From Gordonibacter massiliensis (ex Traore et al. 2017) (GTDB lineage: Bacteria > Actinomycetota > Coriobacteriia > Coriobacteriales > Eggerthellaceae), in NCBI GenBank assembly GCA_900170005.1, contig LT827128.1:62001-126000 (forward strand): 64,000 nucleotides of DNA. The letters are read 5' to 3'. The notes under the pieces are model-generated. The model did not search any database, had not been told where the DNA came from, and saw only the letters and a list, made by a program, of their open reading frames with translations. This document shows positions 61,792 to 64,000 of the stretch, piece by piece (position 1 is the first letter of the stretch; every line of letters begins with the position of its first letter). The position numbers and the translations under genes were made by a program.

Positions 61792-61868
61792 TGGCGGCCC
61801 GCTCCCATTGCGCAGCGCTCTGCTATGATGCGGGGATGCAGTGATCGCATGCGAGCGGGGGAGGGTCA

Positions 61869-63707
61869 TTGGCGAAGCTATCGGTGGCGCCCAGGGCGAA
61901 AGACGACGAGCGCCTGGCCGCCTACGTGGAGAAATACGCGCGGCGCGTGGAGGCCATGCCGCCGGGCACGTGCCCGGTCGTGGCGCAGCTCGCGCTTCTG
62001 CAGGCGGGAGCGGCGCAGACGTGCGGGAAGTGCGTGCCGTGCCGCGACGGCCTGCCGCGCCTGGCGGCGCTGCTCGAGCGCGTGGCAGCCTGCGAGGCCG
62101 ACGAGAACGTGCTCGTTGAAGCCCGCGCGCTGGCCGAGATGATCCGCGACGCCTCCGACTGCGCCATCGGCTACGAGGCGGCGAACGCCGTGCTCGAGGG
62201 CATGGACGCCTTCGCCGACGAGTACGCGAGCCACGTGGAGCGCGGCGCGTGCCAGGAGGGCGTGGGGCAGACGGTCCCCTGCGAGACGCTCTGTCCGGCG
62301 CACGTGGACGTGCCCGGCTACCTGGCGCTCGTGGCGGGCGGCGACTACGCCGGGGCCGTCAACCTGGTGCGCAAGGACAACCCGTTCCCCACGGCGTGCG
62401 CGTTCGTGTGCGAGCATCCCTGCGAGACGCGGTGCCGCCGCACGCTTCTGGACGCGCCCGTCAACATCCGCGGCATCAAGCGCTACGCCGTCGACCAGGC
62501 TCCCGCCGACCGAGTGGCGCCGCCCGCGCACGGCGTGGACACCGCGAAGAACGTCGCCGTCATCGGAGGCGGGCCGAGCGGGCTCACCTGCGCCTACTTC
62601 CTCGCCCTCATGGGGCACCGCGTGACGGTGTTCGAGGCGCGCAGCCAGCTGGGCGGCATGATGCGCTACGGCATTCCCGCCTACCGCCTTCCGCGCGAGC
62701 GGCTGGACGAGGACATCCGCGGCATCCTGTCCGCCGGCTCCATCACGGCGCTCTGCGACACGCCGGTGGGCGCGCGCGAGATGGCCGAGATCGCCGAGAA
62801 CTACTACGCCGTGTACGTGGCCGTGGGCGCGCAGGCGGGCAAGACGCTCAAGATGGAGAACGCGGACGCCGCGGGCGTCATGTCGGCGGTGGAGCTGCTG
62901 GGCGCCATCGGCGACGGCGATTACCCCGACTTCACGGGCAAGAAGGTGGCCGTGGTGGGCGGGGGCAACGTGGCCATGGACTGCGCGCGCACGGCCGTGC
63001 GCGCCGGGGCCGCCGAGGTGTCGGTGGTGTACCGTCGTCGGCGGTGCGACATGACGGCGCTGCCGGCCGAGGTGGAGAGCGCCGTGGCCGAGGGCGTGGA
63101 GTTGATCGCGCTCGAGGCGCCGGCGGCCATCGAGGTGGACGGGGCCGGGCGCTGCGCCGCGCTCGTCACGCAGCCGCAAATGATCGGCGCCGTGCGCGGC
63201 GGCCGTCCGGCCCCCGTGCCGGCCGACAAGCCCCCGCGCCGCATCGAGGCCGACATCGTGCTCGTCGCGGTGGGGCAGGACATCGAGGCGGGACCGTTCG
63301 AGGACTTCGGGATGAAGACCACCTGGGGACGCTTCGACGCCGACGAGCATCTCGCGGCCGAGGGCCTTGGCAACGTGTTCGTGGGCGGTGACTGCCAAAC
63401 GGGCCCGTCCACGGTGATCCGCGCCATCGGCGCGGGCAAGGTCGCCGCGCGCAACATCGACGCTTACCTAGGGTATTCGCACAAACTCGTCTGCGACGCG
63501 CACGCCCCGGCGGCCGCGCCCAACGACCGCGCGCCCAAGGGCCGCGTGGAGCTGGCGGAACGCCCGGCCCGCGAGCGCAAGCGGGATTTCCTGGACGTGG
63601 AAGAGGGCATGAGCCGCGAGGAGGTCGAACAGGAGTGCGGGCGCTGCCTGCGCTGCGACGTCTTCGGCTGCGGATCGACCGAGGGAGGCAGGAGCCAGTA
63701 TGCCTAG
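61869..63707 (+). CDS. NADH/NADPH-linked FAD iron-sulfur oxidoreductase (GltD-like with NuoF-type cluster)
   Basis: A 612-residue electron-transfer protein. Residues about 30-115 resemble the C-terminal 4Fe-4S part of NuoF/HydB ('TCGKCVPCRDGLPRL'). Next is a GltD-like ferredoxin segment ('CETLCPAH', 'CEHPCETRCRR'). Then come FAD ('VIGGGPSGLTCAYFLALMG') and NAD(P) ('VVGGGNVAMDCARTAVR') folds, and C-terminal 'GGDCQTGPSTVIRAI'. It ends in a small Cys motif ('CGRCLRCDVFGC'). This arrangement matches beta subunits of glutamate synthase-like or hydrogenase-linked complexes. The start TTG 61869 follows GGGGGAGGG. It overlaps the next gene by 8 nt, which suggests a shared redox complex. Confidence 0.85.
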   Translation: MAKLSVAPRAKDDERLAAYVEKYARRVEAMPPGTCPVVAQLALLQAGAAQTCGKCVPCRDGLPRLAALLERVAACEADENVLVEARALAEMIRDASDCAIGYEAANAVLEGMDAFADEYASHVERGACQEGVGQTVPCETLCPAHVDVPGYLALVAGGDYAGAVNLVRKDNPFPTACAFVCEHPCETRCRRTLLDAPVNIRGIKRYAVDQAPADRVAPPAHGVDTAKNVAVIGGGPSGLTCAYFLALMGHRVTVFEARSQLGGMMRYGIPAYRLPRERLDEDIRGILSAGSITALCDTPVGAREMAEIAENYYAVYVAVGAQAGKTLKMENADAAGVMSAVELLGAIGDGDYPDFTGKKVAVVGGGNVAMDCARTAVRAGAAEVSVVYRRRRCDMTALPAEVESAVAEGVELIALEAPAAIEVDGAGRCAALVTQPQMIGAVRGGRPAPVPADKPPRRIEADIVLVAVGQDIEAGPFEDFGMKTTWGRFDADEHLAAEGLGNVFVGGDCQTGPSTVIRAIGAGKVAARNIDAYLGYSHKLVCDAHAPAAAPNDRAPKGRVELAERPARERKRDFLDVEEGMSREEVEQECGRCLRCDVFGCGSTEGGRSQYA

Positions 63708-64000
63708 CATCACGATAAACGACACGGCGCTCGTGGCGCCGGAGGGCGCGACCGTGTTGGAGGCGGCACGGGAGGCGGGCATCCGCATCCCCACGCTCTG
63801 CTACCTGAAGGACGTGAGCGCCGTTGGCGCGTGCCGCGTGTGCGTGGTGGACGTGGAGGGCGTGGACCATCCGGTGCCGTCGTGCTCGACCGCCGTGTGG
63901 GACGGCATGGCCGTGACCACCGACTCGCCGCGCCTGGCGACCTACCGGCGCATCGCGCTCGAGCTGCTCATGGCCGACCACGGGCGGGGCATGGGCGCCC
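63700..64000 (+). CDS. NuoG/[FeFe]-hydrogenase-like iron-sulfur subunit (partial at window end)
   Basis: Only the first 100 residues are visible. They contain a plant-type [2Fe-2S] ferredoxin fold ('VLEAAREAGIRIPTLCYL', then 'GACRVCVVDVEG' and 'PSCST', with Cys at about 34, 45, 48 and 62). The following 'LELLMADHG' begins the His/Cys 4Fe-4S module. This order opens NuoG, formate dehydrogenase alpha chains and group A [FeFe]-hydrogenases. Which of these it is depends on the missing part. ATG 63700 overlaps the preceding stop, with GGAGG upstream. Confidence 0.8.
   Translation, partial: MPSITINDTALVAPEGATVLEAAREAGIRIPTLCYLKDVSAVGACRVCVVDVEGVDHPVPSCSTAVWDGMAVTTDSPRLATYRRIALELLMADHGRGMGA

Noticed and set aside
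1-64000. CRISPR array, tRNA or rRNA genes
   Set aside because: No regularly spaced direct repeats, no tRNA-like T-loop/acceptor pattern and no rRNA sequence seen on reading; this was by eye, not by software.

Overview
The window is high-GC (about two-thirds G+C by eye) bacterial chromosome. It mixes actinobacterial traits (GC content, GTG/TTG starts, a possibly leaderless gene) with Firmicutes-like traits (a tryptophan T-box, a yjdF-type riboswitch, a DUF3990 module). That mixture fits a gut Coriobacteriia, probably family Eggerthellaceae; this is inference, since no rRNA or species marker is present. I saw no tRNA or rRNA genes and no CRISPR array.

Layout. 1-8.0 kb: sugar epimerase-like gene, wreck of an AlbA_2/RecG-like regulator, SpaA-type surface protein, DNA glycosylase Tag, SulP transporter and a low-GC Mrr-like nuclease. 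8-17.4 kb: a GMP synthase ATP-pyrophosphatase without its amidotransferase half, a repeat-rich non-coding stretch, a PadR operon with a clear operator, a uracil permease, a TetR/ferredoxin pair, and yjdF behind a structured leader. 17.4-21.8 kb: a carotenoid operon, crtI-crtB plus a fusion of two prenyl-alcohol kinase-like domains. 21.8-32.1 kb: M20 peptidase, MFS transporter, a DUF3990/HTH toxin-antitoxin-like pair and a very long Lhr helicase. 32.3-39.1 kb: small membrane and redox proteins, two patatin-like lipases, tcdA and tatD. 39.7-45 kb: AraC regulator, an ECF sigma factor/ABC transporter operon and an XRE regulator. 45.3-54.6 kb: cydDC, ridA, thrH, a crcB pair, a TrmH-type methyltransferase and lactate dehydrogenase. 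54.7-61.8 kb: promoter, T-box and the complete trpEGDCFBA operon. 61.9-64 kb: an NADH/flavin electron-transfer protein and the start of a NuoG/[FeFe]-hydrogenase-like subunit.

The most unusual feature is repeat DNA. At least four families of short palindromic, non-autonomous elements lie between genes. Two of them have also entered genes without breaking the frame: they make up much of the linker of the Lhr helicase and the first 50 or so residues of TatD. One family, with about 23-bp ends around 'CAAAAATCACCGATGTCCCC', occurs four times at a constant 161-163 bp with a shared inner core, and may be an undescribed MITE or structured-RNA element.

Functionally, the trp operon is a tightly coupled unit (most genes overlap by 4-8 nt) controlled by uncharged tRNA-Trp. 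The crt operon may link carotenoid synthesis to prenyl-diphosphate salvage. Most other loci are short one- to four-gene units, each with its own regulator.
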